NCBI RefSeq assembly: GCF_035222375.1
Contig: NW_026946366.1
Coordinates: forward strand, 1,736,001-1,800,000
Source: Podospora pseudocomata
Lineage: Eukaryota; Ascomycota; Sordariomycetes; Sordariales; Podosporaceae
Reading direction: 5' to 3'
DNA: 64,000 nucleotides
Part shown: positions 10,397 through 21,553 of the stretch, in pieces
Layout of the letters: every line of letters starts with the position of its first letter
Numbering within the stretch: position 1 is the first letter of the stretch
The notes under the pieces: model-generated
The model's input: the letters and a program-made list of their open reading frames with translations, nothing else
Told to the model about the DNA's origin: nothing
Database searches by the model: none
Made by a program: the position numbers and the translations under genes

Positions 10397-11996
10397 CTAG
10401 CAATCAGAAGGGCAGACGAAGGCAGAATTGGCGATGCAGACTGACTTCTTGGCAGGGCTCTTGTCGAGCGTGCAAATCACCTTCTGCACACCATCACCGT
10501 CCTTGGATGGCTCGGGAGCCTTCTGCTCCTTCTCGATCTTGGGAACGGCACCAAAGCGTGAGTTGCCCTGGTCCCAAATAGCGTAGATGGACTTCAAGAA
10601 CGTGTCTCCAAGAATATCAAACGGCATGGAACCGCGCGACTGGACACCGCCGTAATAATTGCTCTCATCGGCTTCCGCAAAAATGAGATCCTCTTTCTGG
10701 ATGACAAACTCTTTCCCACCGACAGCCACGCTAAACTCTGGAAGACTGTCAACCTTGATAGACTTGGGGATGAGATAGCCCTGGTACTTCTCGCTGTAGG
10801 CAGCTCCGTCGATCTTCTTGTACAGAGCGTCACAAGCCTCGTCTGAGATAAGCGCGAGGGTAGTGCCAGTGTCAGCAATGGCCTTGTTGTCAGACAGTTC
10901 GATCTTGTCACCATCAACGCTGGCACTCGTGCTGTCGAACATCCAGAAACCCTGAGAGTTGTCCACCTTGGCCCAGGTAATCTCCTCTCCGCATTTCTTG
11001 ACCAGATCTTGATCGATCCAGCCAAAGGTATAGAAAGACTCGGGCTTGAGATCACGAGAGCTATAAAAGGCCGATGTGAATAGCTCGGCTTCCTTGGGGA
11101 TATCCTCCTGCTCAATCATGTTGTCGACTGGGGTTGGTTGAGGATCGCGGATGCCCATGGTCGAGTGTACAGTGTTGATCTGCTTGAAAGCCAGTCCAAG
11201 GAGACCGCCCATGACGCCCTGGCTGAATTGAGAGGACACATGCTTGGCCACCTCAACCGCTTGTTTCTTGATGACGAGGCCACCAATGGAGATGGTATCC
11301 TGGCCAACAAAGCCGGACGCAGAGCTGCCATCACCGTACTCGATCTTCCAGCTTTTGTTGTGCATAGGTGCGAAGGTGCTGGACTGATCGTTCTTGAAAG
11401 CATCCGGACGAACCTGTGTTGGTAACTGTCAGCAGGCCATAGCAATCTGAAGGGGAGACGTTGTAGCAACATACCCAGAGGTCGGCAGAGCCAGTGTCAA
11501 AGTCCAACAGGACTTTCTGAGGAGGGGTACCGATCAACACCTCGCAAAGGTACTCCATGTCACCTTGTTGGTCTTGGGCCCCAACCTCTCCCGGCTTGTT
11601 GTCTCCCGTCTTCTCAACGAGAGAGGTCCACATGTCGCGTATGGCCCCCACGGCAAACTTGCCAGAGGTCCAGTTGGTGCTCGGGTCGCGGATCTTGCCG
11701 GAGGTAAGAGGGCCTGGCTTGGTGGGCTGGAGGCCATAGCGGTTGATGGCAGAAGCGTAGGCCTTGGTGCCATGGCGCTGGAACTTGCTGTTGGGGATGG
11801 CCTTGACTTTGTGCAGGCCGAGCTCGGCGCGGAGCTTGGACTGGGCAATAAAGATGGACTCCATGATGTTGTGTTGGTGGTGTGGGTTTTGGTAGTTAGG
11901 AGAGTCTTGGGTGTAGTTGGTGGTGAGTAGAGAAAGGAGAAGCAGTTGTTGAAGGCTGAGGGTAGTGGTGTTGCTAAAGTAGGATGGTATTATCAT
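10397..11996 (-). CDS. Pepsin-type aspartic protease
   Basis: Two exons, 11996 (or 11864) to 11475 and 11413-10397, with a 61-nt intron, encode an A1-family aspartic protease. The first catalytic motif is LLDFDTGSADLWV, the flap tyrosine is in IEYGDGSSASGFVGQDT, and the second catalytic motif is AIADTGTTLALIS. The join is DLW/VRPDAFKND. A short Cys-containing tail (CTLDKSPAKKSVC to CPSDC) follows the core. The start is ambiguous. The ATG at 11864 (MESIFIAQSKLRAELGL) has a strong context (A at -3, G at +4) but gives no signal peptide. The in-frame ATG at 11996 adds 44 residues with a hydrophobic LSLQQLLLLSLLTTN stretch that could be one, but its context is weak. The region after MES resembles a propeptide. 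Extracellular or vacuolar peptidase is inference. Confidence 0.88.
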
Positions 11997-12667
11997 GGGA
12001 AATCAAGTAGGAAATGAATGGGAAAACCGAAGAGGGAGTTCGTTTGCTTAAATAAGACTCATGCTGTCATGTGTGACTGGGTTGATGTCTGGATGGAAAG
12101 AACGAGGTGACCTTCCCCGCGCGGAGGAGCTCACACATGATGGCTGCCTTGGTACCAGCCGTCAATTTCCGTTGTCGCTCTTTCCTCTCCATGATGGCTA
12201 TGTTGATAACGCGCGCAAACCGCAGTCGTGTGTGACTCAAATCGCAGAAGCATTACGTCGACAGCAGGAAGGGCGCAATGACAGAGCATTGTCATCGGTC
12301 GGCTGGTTTTAACGGCCGAGACTGGTGTTGACAAGTGTTATCTGAAGCAGAGCCGCGGTGAGCCGTGGTGTTACCAGTTCCATGGTGTTTACCATGTGAC
12401 AAAAGGTGCGACTGCTTGTTTTGACCGGTTGATACCAAGATTGTTTGCCTTGTCGCAGAGCCTGTTCATGAGCCATCCCGATAAGCCAGTCAACTGTGTT
12501 TCTCCAGCAAAACCCGCCCAGCCTCCCATGAGCCTTACACGAACCTCTGTCGTGGATTTCCTATCACAGTAGACTCAGTATACTGCTATGGTCTACGTAG
12601 GCCGCCTCATGATGCCACAGGTGACAGAATTGGCTTGCCACGCGTTTGACGTGGCTAGAGAATCATC
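11997..12667. other. Intergenic: protease promoter
   Basis: Contains the TATA-like element above and a TGACTCA at 12233-12239. No coding region is supported. Confidence 0.45.
12047..12054 (-). promoter_or_regulatory. TATA-like element upstream of the aspartic protease
   Basis: TATTTAAG on the coding strand lies about 51 nt upstream of the first in-frame ATG (11996) of the protease gene. At ordinary TATA spacing, transcription would begin a few tens of nucleotides downstream, placing that ATG very near the cap. Inference only. Confidence 0.35.
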
Positions 12668-13538
12668 TCATGGGTTCAGTTTTACCCGCCCAAGTATGAA
12701 CCCTCTAACTCCGGTGCTCAGCCAGCATTTTTCTCCATCAACCAGACACTGAGCTAAAACAACCTCCTCAACAACAAGTCCCCTACCCAAACCCGTTAGT
12801 ACATCGCCCCATATCAATTGTCCCCTTCTTATAAACATACCTCTCCAGAGCCCACCTCCTGGTGGTACCTTCCTGCCCACCATGCCATTCTTTATCAGTC
12901 TCCTTATTCACGAACGGTGTGACCCATTTCCCATCCCGAAAGAAATAAGGCGTGCTAATCGACCCCTCCATTACCGATCCATCCTTGCTATCCACAATCA
13001 AGACTTCCCTGGAAATCGTGGGTGACGTGATACCGGCCCGTTGCCTCGCCTCCTCGTATACTTGTCTCTGGCTGGTCTTGTAATGTGTGAACTCTGATGG
13101 ATTGACGTTGTCTGTTGTGTCGACTACCACTTCGAACACACTGCCCGAGTACAAGTCCAGTGTAGGGGGGTCTAGTGTTGTTGGAAAGAGTCTTGAGAGG
13201 GGGACTGATGGGACGGGAGCGGACGTCACTGTTAGTTTCCCGTTCTGGAAAATGTCCACCCTTACTCGGGCTGGCTGGTCTTTTTGAGCGAGATAAGCTG
13301 TGATATTGTCCGCCAAAAGTTGAAGTCCAGCGTCACCAGTGAGAGAAGAGATGACAGAGTCCCATTTCCAATGATGAGCTGCGCGAAGCATGCGGTCGCG
13401 GTGGTAGTCTAGCATGTAAAAGGGAGAAGAGTGGCCATGGTTCCAGCTTGCGTGGGTGAAGTCTGGGTGGGAGTGAACTTGGAGGAGGGCAGGGTCGTAA
13501 CGAAGAGAAGTAAAGATCTGAAAATCGGACGATGCCAT
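12668..13538 (-). CDS. abz2: Class IV aminotransferase fold protein, aminodeoxychorismate lyase-like
   Basis: Two exons, 13538-12841 and 12782-12668, give 270 codons including the stop. The intron has a GTATGT donor, a perfect TACTAAC branch site and a TAG acceptor; the join is WALER/GLVVEEVVLAQC. The start chosen is MASSDFQIFTSLRYDP (AAAATGG context); an in-frame ATG seven codons upstream is possible. The fold-type IV PLP features seen are a lysine in FTHYKTSQRQVYEEARQ, the probable Schiff-base lysine, and VLIVDSKDGSVMEGSISTPY with the phosphate-binding strand. These fit fungal aminodeoxychorismate lyases, which make p-aminobenzoate for folate. Branched-chain or D-amino-acid transaminases share the fold, so substrate specificity is inferred. 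Confidence 0.82.
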
Positions 13539-14154
13539 TTTGAACCAAGAATTGAACAAAGTGTTGAGCTATCTCCCAAAATCAAGCTGTAATTTGATTA
13601 CTTCCTGATATTGCCAAAAAGCGACCCCTCCTAAATTGCCCCTGAGGGTTACTGTGGGGACCCGCAGAAGCTGGGCGTTCTGTGTTGACACAAGACAAAT
13701 TATTGGTGCCTCAGGTTGCAATGCTGCTTCTGCTTGGTGTTGGTGGGGGTGGAGCTTGGACCTTGATTAGCAAAGAGTGAAGTCACCGTTTTCTTATCGG
13801 TGGCAGGAGGCAAGTCCAAAAGGTGTGCCAGGTCAGGTTCCGGAAAAACCGCGTGGTGGAGCAGGTTGCAGCAGTCGCAATTGGCGGGCCGCGCTGGACC
13901 GATTTTTTTTGATCAAGCTTCCATGGCTTGCTGTCGGCTGCTCAGTTGCTGGGAGAGACGTCAAGGCTTTGCTTCGCAGGATATTCACAAATAATCTGCA
14001 TCACCAACCCGGCCGTCCACCCACACCCAGTCCAGTGTTGAGTGGCTTATTATCTCACTTTTTTTTTGTTATCGTCCCTTCCCAGTCTTGACCACCCGTA
14101 TCATCTTTCTCCGGCTGAGCCCTTCACTAAGCGCTCCCTGCACCCAAAAGAGCC
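13539..14154. other. Divergent promoter region between abz2-like gene and tom70
   Basis: Bidirectional upstream region of two divergent genes. Only a T-run at about 13904-13911 and another at about 14058-14066 stand out. Confidence 0.5.
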
Positions 14155-16171
14155 ATGGCTCCCACGATTGCTTCAGGCCCCGCGGGGACCACTGTAACAG
14201 TGCCGGGCAATTCATCGCTGTGGGACCGCATCTCCAACTGGGCCTCTGAGAACAAAGGCCTCGTCTATACCATTGCTGGTGTCGCCGTAGTGGTCACCGG
14301 TGCCGGTGTTGTTTACTATATCCGCAAGGGTCCCGATGAAGTGAGCAGAAGCACCCACCCTGTCGTCAACCCCATCATACCCCTCGTCGCCGCCGTTATC
14401 GTCGTCGTCATCGTCGCCTACCGGGATACTGACCCTTTGTTCTCTTTTCTAGGAGTCTGTCCCAAAGCCCAGCAAGAAGGAGAGGCGGAAACGGAAACAG
14501 GCCGAGAAGGAAGCCGAGAAGGGCGCTGCCGCCGAGAAGCAAGCAGAAAACCCCAAGACCGCCACAGTAGAGACCGCCGATGAGCTGCCAGAAATTGACG
14601 AGGCCAGTGTCATCGGCCTATCCGAATCCCAACGCAAGGAGTATGCCGCTAAGCTTAAGGAGGCTGGTAACAAGGCCTACAACCAGAAGGATTTCAACAA
14701 GGCCATTGAGCTTTACTCGAAAGCCATCCTTTGCAAGCCAGACCCAGTTTACTACTGCAACCGCGCTGCCTGCCACAACGCCCTGAGCGAATGGGAAAAG
14801 GTTGTTGAGGACACCACCGCCGCTCTTGCCTTCGACAATGAGTACATCAAGGCCCTCAATCGCCGCTCGAATGCTTACGACCACCTCGGCAAGTACAGCG
14901 AAGCTCTCCTCGACATCACCGCCAGCTGTATCATCGATGGTTTCAGGAACGAGCAGAGTGCGCAGGCCGTTGAGCGTCTTCTGAAGAAGTTTGCCGAGAC
15001 CAAGGCGAAGGAAATCCTCGAAACCAAGCCCGCCAGACTGCCCAGTGCGACCTTTGTGGGCAACTATCTTCAAAGCTTCAGGGCCAAGCCAAGGCCAGCG
15101 GGGTTGGAGGATGACGCCGAATTGGACGAGGAGACTGGAAAGGGCCAGCTGCAAAAGGGTCTGAAGGCGATGGAAAGCAAGATTGCGCCATCGTACGAGG
15201 AGGCTGCCGAAGCTTTCGAGAAGGCTCTGACTCTGGGAGACCTCGGTGAATACGAGGCTTACGCTCACAACCTTCGCGGTACATTCCAATGCCTCAAAGG
15301 CAAGCATCAGGAGGCTTTGGCCGATCTGTCCAAGAGTATCGAGCTTGATCCCGGGCTCACCCAGAGTTATATCAAGCGGGCCAGCATGAATCTGGAGCTC
15401 GGTGCCCCAGACAAGGCTGAGGAGGATTTCGAAGCCGCCCTCGCCAAGAACCCAGAAGACCCGGATATTTACTACCACCGCGCCCAGCTTCATTTCATCA
15501 AGGGCGAGTTCGCCGATGCGCAGAAGGATTACCAAAAGTCGATCGATTTGGACCCCGATTTCATCTTCTCTCACATCCAACTCGGTGTGACCCAGTACAA
15601 GCTCGGTTCCATCGCTTCATCCATGGCGACCTTCAGGCGGTGCATCAAGAACTTCCCCAAGATCCCAGACGTCTACAACTACTATGGTGAACTTCTCCTG
15701 GACCAGACCAAGTTCAGCGAAGCTATCGAGAAATTCGACACTGCCATTGAGTTGGAAAAGGAGACCAAGCCCATGTCGATGAATGTGCTGCCTTTGATCA
15801 ACAAGTCTCTTGCCCTTTTTCAATGGAAGCAGGACTTCAGCGAGGCTGAGAAGCTCTGCGAGAAGGCCCTCATCAGTAAGTGGTTGCACATTTTCACATA
15901 TCTTGTTCGTCGTTTGCTAACATGGAATTTCGTAGTTGACCCCGAGTGCGATATCGCCGTTGCCACCATGGCACAATTGCTTCTCCAACAGGGCCGCGTG
16001 ACCGAGGCCCTCAAGTACTTTGAGCGTGCGGCTGAACTTGCCAGAACAGAGGGAGAGCTTGTCAGCGCCATCTCATATGCCGAGGCTACGAGAACCCAGA
16101 TCCAAGTGCAGGAGAAGTATCCCGACTTGGCTAGCAAGCTGTCGGGCATGGGCGGCGGTGTGGTCCGATAA
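14155..16171 (+). CDS. tom70: Mitochondrial import receptor Tom70
   Basis: Three exons, 14155-14340, 14453-15875 and 15936-16171, give 614 residues, the usual Tom70 size. A single N-terminal membrane anchor ([20 protein letters not shown], about residues 36-55) is followed by a basic stretch ([17 protein letters not shown]) and a long series of TPR units, beginning [20 protein letters not shown] and continuing through [20 protein letters not shown] and [20 protein letters not shown]. The first TPRs in this family bind the EEVD ends of Hsp70/Hsp90, and the C-terminal TPRs bind carrier preproteins. Joins: DE/ESVPKPS (phase 0) and LI/IDPECD (phase 1). The C terminus is SGMGGGVVR. It is anchored in the outer mitochondrial membrane. 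The gene converges on the SNARE gene downstream. Confidence 0.95.
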
Positions 16172-16647
16172 AGGCTGTGTGGGTGTGGGGAAGCCGGACA
16201 GGAGCACAGATGCGAAGAATGCTATTTCGTCGGGTGGTGATATGACCGTCCTGCGATCTCAAAATTGAACCGTGATGAATGGTATACCCCGTCAAAACGC
16301 GCGCCGCAACTGGAGTCTGAACCGTTTTTCCAAACATGTATCATGAGCAGTCCATGGTGTTTTTGTATTTTTCTTGTTCATCTCATACATCCGTATGACT
16401 GCATGCTTGGGGAGAGGGTGGGTAATATCTGTGTACGATGACGGGAGAGAAAGACTGGGGAAAGAAACAAACCAGCGGGTCGTCCCGCAACGAAAACCAC
16501 GCCACTCTATTACGCAACCCATGGAGGAATGAACATCTCCTTTTTTCATGGTCATGATTCTTGTTTTTATTCTTGTTTGTCATTATAGGTGTGGGAGGGT
16601 TTTGTTTTTGGCTGGGTGGGGAAAGGGGGTGAGGGTGAGGGTGAGGA

Positions 16648-16697
<50 letters not shown>

Positions 16698-17669
16698 AGG
16701 TTGGTGGGAAGTATACAAGTACATTACTCTTGTTTCTTTACATATGTAGCTTTGGGAGAAGCGCTCAATGAGAGTCGATCAAAAAGCGGTATAAGAAAAA
16801 GGTTGAACTCTTTGCTTTTTGTGTTGTGTCAAGGGATCCCAAATAACCCAGGCACCCTGCCCACAACATAATTAATACACACAAGTAGGATAGCCCCCAT
16901 ATTATGTTGCAAACTACACCTTGCGGATAACCACTAGGCTTTGAAATATAGTTACTAGCCCTTCAAAGGTATTCAGAAGGCCCATTAATTTACCTTCGAT
17001 GCATGGTTTACAACATCATATGGGCCAACCAACCTACTTGTCTCTATCAACTATTTTGTGGTGAGGGAGCCAGGGATGAAAGGATTGCGCAACGTCCAGA
17101 GGGGTGAGCGAAGGGAACAAAAAAAAAAGACATGAATTAATCCGTATGTACTCTGTACTTTTGTACATGCTACATAGTGGTTTACTCAAAAAGAATTAAC
17201 AACGCGCGTGAGCCTCCTCCCCAATAAAAAAAAAACCAAAAAAAACAAGAAAAAACTACCATCTTCTCTTATACCTAGACTGAGAAGAAGAAGGAAAGAA
17301 ACCCCTGATTTCCCGCTCCCGGCCAATGACGGACCCATCATCATTAGCAGCATGTTCCATCAAAAACCCGTCATTAAGTCCCGCCTAACATCAATCACCA
17401 GCTACCACCACCAAACCAGGGTCCTGTTTTTGCGTTGCTACACGTCCCCCCCAACCCTATTGGGGGTCTATTATAATGATCTCGTAAATCAACATTTCCA
17501 CCGCCCACGCCCTTCGCTCATACAAAACCAACAGATTGCATGTTGAAAACGCTCTCCTCCACTCTTTCGCATTACGCCTTTTTTCCTTGACAAAACAGGC
17601 GCCAAAAAGTGCCAAACACAACCCAGTCAATCAGCGCTTCCGCAAACGCGGATTCTAATATTGGCATGC
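16172..17669. other. Convergent 3' intergenic region between tom70 and the SNARE gene
   Basis: Holds the GGGTGA array described separately, an A/T-rich stretch at about 16860-17030 and several A-runs near 17110-17250. No gene is supported. The two genes end towards each other, so most of this is 3' flank. Confidence 0.55.
16627..16700 (+). repeat. GGGTGA hexamer array, about 12 units
   Basis: About a dozen tandem GGGTGA units, with one GGATGA variant, lie about 450 nt past the tom70 stop. Repeated G-triplets make a G-quadruplex-forming strand plausible. The complementary hexamer recurs at 61266-61323. It is not the fungal telomere unit TTAGGG. Confidence 0.9.
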
Positions 17670-18862
17670 TTATTGAGCGGAAGGGGGGCTCTTTTGCATA
17701 AGAGAAACACCGACACCAACACCCACAGCGATGATGATCAGGATCAAGATGGTAATACCCAAGCACCACCACTTGAGCTTTCTCCGGTTGCGAGCGCTCT
17801 TGACAGCAGTCTGGATCTGGGTGTTGGCATTGCCGAGGTGGTCCGTCGTCTGCTCAGCCTTTTGAGCCACATCCTCGATGATGGCGCTCTGCTGGACGAT
17901 CTGCTGGTTGAGGATGTCGAGAAGGTCGACAAGGTCGTTGATGGACTGTTCAATCTTCATCATGTCGTTGTGGCGAGCGCGAACATTGCCGAGAACTTCC
18001 GAGGCGCGGCCAGAGCGGTTGGAGCGGAGGGCAGTCTGGAAGATACCCTCGTCACCCCAGTTGGCATCAGCGGCTTGCTGCAGCTCGGCTTCGGTGGCGT
18101 TCTCGTTGACGATTCTGTACTGGCGCATGATCTGCTCGCGGCAGCGCTGTCTGTAGGCTTGCTCCTCCTGCAAGAACTTTTGGATGGTGTCCTTGAAATC
18201 ATTGTTGAGACTGTCGAACTGGCGCTTCTTCAGGGCAAAGGTGCCGTGCTCGGCTGTCGTCCGCTCCGTATCCCTCTTCAAAGACTGGATCTGGTCCTTG
18301 ATGGCCGTGTTCTTGAGTTGCGATTTGGCGACCTCGGCGTCGAGCTCGGCCTGAGCATGGCCGTCAGTGCTGGACAAGGCAGCATGATGAAGAGATTCGA
18401 CTCTGCGGATAATCTGGGTCAAGCCTTGAATTTCCTGGCGAATGGCCGACACGCGCTCGAGGAACTGGTTTTGGGTGAGGACGGTAGCTGATGAGCCGTA
18501 CTGTTGCTGAGGAGGATCATATGGTTGCTGTTGTGGCGCGCCGTAGGGTTGTTGTCCGTAAGATTGTCCACCGTAGGGTTGTCCATACTGCTGTCCATAT
18601 GATTGCATCTCATGTTGTTCCTGTCGACGGAAAGCGACGAGTTAGCATGTCAAACCCATGAATAGTAGTGCGCGCGCTTGGCGGTGACCGCAAAAAGAGC
18701 ATCCGTGCCTCTATGAAAACAAGGCATATGACTTTCGGCGCTGTCCGGCCCATCCGCACCTGATACCGCGACGCGATTCAGAGAACTACTCACAGGTTGT
18801 CCGTATCCGCCGCCATATCCAGCTTCGGCCGAGGGGCCCTGGTTGTAAGGATTGTACGACAT
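17670..18862 (-). CDS. sso1: Plasma-membrane syntaxin (Qa-SNARE, Sso1/Syn1 type)
   Basis: Two exons, 18862-18794 and 18620-17670, give 339 residues. The intron (172 nt, GTGAGT donor, GACAG acceptor) joins GYGQP/EQHEMQSYG. The N terminus is very rich in Gln, Tyr, Gly and Pro over about 60 residues. A three-helix Habc-type region follows (QNQFLERVSAIRQEIQGLTQ; QAYRQRCREQIMRQYRIV). The SNARE motif runs through DLVDLLDILNQQIVQQSAII with the zero-layer Gln, and EDVAQKAEQTTDHLGNANTQ. A basic linker (KSARNRRKLKWW) leads into a C-terminal anchor (CLGITILILIIIAVGVGVGV). Sso proteins pair with Sec9 and Snc at the plasma membrane for exocytosis. Assignment to the Sso class rests on the motif and architecture. 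Confidence 0.93.
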
Positions 18863-20436
18863 TGTAGCTGACGCAATTGCACCGCTTTCTGTTCAATTGA
18901 TGTGTTTTGTCCTGGTCTCGTCGAAGGTTGCTGTAATGATATCTGTCGGGATCAATGCGATGGCGCGCGCTCCGCCGTTGTTCAACTTGCTTCCTTGAAA
19001 ATTGACTGGAAGGAAGAAGTGGTAACTGGTTGTTGGTGGTTTGTGAAGGCTCGGATTGATCCAATCTCCCCAGCTTGCGCTGCCTTGGCCTTCCCCGTCC
19101 AGTGCCTGCACGTTGCTGGCCAGTTGACGAGCACCCGAGTGGTCCGTTCAGGTGTGGCTGATGGCTTTTTGTCGCTGCACCTGGTCTCCACTTTGACAGT
19201 TGATGGACCCGCAAATTTCCCTTTTCTCTCTCAGTTTTCAGGACGAGGTCCAAGCCGCCGCCCATACCAAACCCTTTTTGGTTCAGATGATGAACCCTGC
19301 GAGTCTTAGCCCCGTGCTTACGAGGCCTGCAGCGCGAGGCAGTGACTTTTTTTTTTTGGTTCTTCTTGTTAAGGGTCTTTTCAGGGCACGAGACCTAGGA
19401 TCGGCGAATATAAACGTACTGCATAGAAGACGATGTTAGAGAGCTTGGTTTGGAAAGGAGCTCATGTACGTAAGACACGGAGTACTTGAGCCCCTTTTTT
19501 CACAAGACGAAGCTGCTTAGCTGAAGCTTCGTCGTGGAGATAGCGGAGTCGAGCTCTTCCGTGTGTTCTGGACCATCCCGATAAAGCGGTCAAAACAAGG
19601 AAGGTATACTAGCTCACTTCTGTTCTCGGCAACCGTTGGACATCGTTTGTGGAATGGCAAGGCAACCTCCGAGACGGGCAGCGTGAGAGCTTCGAGCTCC
19701 TTCAATGACAACTGGTAGAAAGTCCTGTGCCTGGAAATTATTCCGGCCCATTTCTCTGTTGATACTTGCTCATTGAACTCCCATAATCTGCAGCATTGTC
19801 TCATCACCAGCCGTGTTACGCAATTATACCCGGATACCTACTAGGCACTTGCCCTCAGAAATAACATGTCGCTGTCCAGCTCTTCGGAATCATATGCAAC
19901 GGCGGCAAACTTGATGGCGTCACCTGCAGCGAGGCTGAGGCTGATCTGCATGTCTCCCCACAATTGGTTGAAATGGTCCACTATCGCAGCTCTGGCTTTC
20001 CGTTTTTTAGATGGCAGTCACCGGGCACTGAAACAAAAGCGAGTGACCCAACGTCTTACATGAAGCTTCACATTTAAAACCGAGCCTTGTATGTGCTGGA
20101 TCGCCCCCAGCACACTGCCCTTGAACCCCTTGATTATATAAGCAACCCGATTTTCCCTTCCATTAAACGCCCTGTCGCCATTACTCCTGCATCCACCCAC
20201 TTCTTTGCACCGATTCTGCAACGTCCACCAACATCTGGGGTTTCCGTATTGCGCTGAGCCGTGTCTCGCCATAGAGGGATATCCCCCTCCCACCCAAGCG
20301 CCGACTTGTCGACGCAGCTCTTCGTGGTCTGCCAGATGTCCTCTAGCTGGCCTGACCGCGCTTCTTCATACGGGTGGTTGATCATCTTTCACCGTCCTTT
20401 CACTTAAAAACCAGGCCAAAAGTAACCCTATGCCAC
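18863..20436. other. Intergenic between sso1 and imp4
   Basis: The left part is the upstream region of sso1, the right part the 3' flank of imp4. Several open frames of 60-135 codons exist, but none has a recognisable motif, and they overlap on both strands. No gene is supported. Confidence 0.45.
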
Positions 20437-21553
20437 TCAGAAGTAGTTCTTCTTCCTGCTGGTGCGAGTATACTGGCTTAGGTGCCATTCACTATCGGCA
20501 TCCTTGTTCTCGAGTGTTCCCATGGTGATGGAGAATGGTCGCATAGTGAACCGTGGGCCAACCTCGGAAAGTTCGACTGAGTCGTAACTTGTCCTCACAT
20601 ACACGTGATGACGGACCTCGATGCAGTCGTCTTGGTTCACGAAAGTAATAACTCTGTTGCCTGCGGCTTTGCTGGCAGTAACGTCTCGTGGCGGGAACAA
20701 ATGCTTCAGGATCTTGACAATTCTCAGACCCAGTTTTGTTGTAAAGCCGTCGAAAATGAGGTGCGGGTAGGATTCTGATACCGTTCCCTTGATCGACCTT
20801 GGAATATCGGCTCTGAGTACAACATTGTGAAGGGAAGCCATCAATGTCGGCCCGTGGGGGAAATGGCTAATGGTCATGGCCGTGGGTGTACCACTACTTC
20901 GGGTTAGAAGACATTCAATTAAAGCCAGTAAACATAACTCACCGATGTTCGTGCAGCAAAATCACATCACTGAGCTTCTCGGCTTGCGCTGAGCGGACCA
21001 GTTCTGGCAGCACCAAATTACCACGATTCAGTCTGATGCCCGTGGGAAATAGTAATCGTATTTCCTTGCTGAAGGACATGAGTCTCGAGCTCTATAGAGA
21101 AAAGGTTAGTCTCACAATACAAGGATGACGGCAAATGACACTTACGGGGTCTCGAGAAGTAGTCACAAGAATGCGAGGGTCTAGAAGGAATATCAGCACC
21201 TGGCCATGTGCGCTTTCACCACCGACAGAAGAGAGCCATACCAACGACACCTGAAAGCTCGGAGTATTCATCATCTATATCGAGAGAATCATCCTCGGCG
21301 ACGTCGCGCGACGCATCGTAGTCGTAGTCTTTGCGAAGTTGGGTATCTTTGGCGAGTTCTGGATCCAGCGGCTTGCCCGAAGCCAAGGCAGCTCTCAGCT
21401 TCGCCCTCTTCTCTGAAACTTCGGCATCGCGCAGAAGAACTGCTTTTCGGTAGAGATAGTCTCGCCTTTGCCTGGCTTGTTTGCGCTGAAGATACTTGTT
21501 AGATGGTGGATACGCGAGGTTCGGGGCAGCGACATCCAAGTACTGACAATCAT
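20437..21553 (-). CDS. imp4: U3 snoRNP protein Imp4 (Brix domain)
   Basis: Imp4 is part of the small-subunit processome in the nucleolus and helps pair U3 snoRNA with pre-18S rRNA. Five exons by splice reading: 21553-21548, 21485-21242, 21180-21146, 21091-20943 and 20893-20437, giving 296 residues. The first coding exon is only ATG ATT; joined to the next it yields [20 protein letters not shown], the conserved Imp4 start. Later joins give [16 protein letters not shown], then [20 protein letters not shown], then [20 protein letters not shown], all matching the Brix/Imp4 family. The C-terminal part includes [20 protein letters not shown] and [20 protein letters not shown]. The start, phase and Brix sequence agree at every junction. 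It diverges from upf1. Confidence 0.93.

Noticed and set aside
12233-12239. TGACTCA upstream of the aspartic protease
   Set aside because: Matches the heptamer but the gene is not an amino-acid biosynthesis gene; likely chance.
14618-15580. A 320-codon minus frame opposite tom70
   Set aside because: Antisense shadow of the TPR coding region; no family match.
16627-16700. Possible interstitial telomere repeat
   Set aside because: The unit is GGGTGA, not TTAGGG, and there is no subtelomeric context.
18902-19309. A 135-codon plus frame upstream of the SNARE gene
   Set aside because: Overlaps other frames on both strands and shows no conserved-looking motif.
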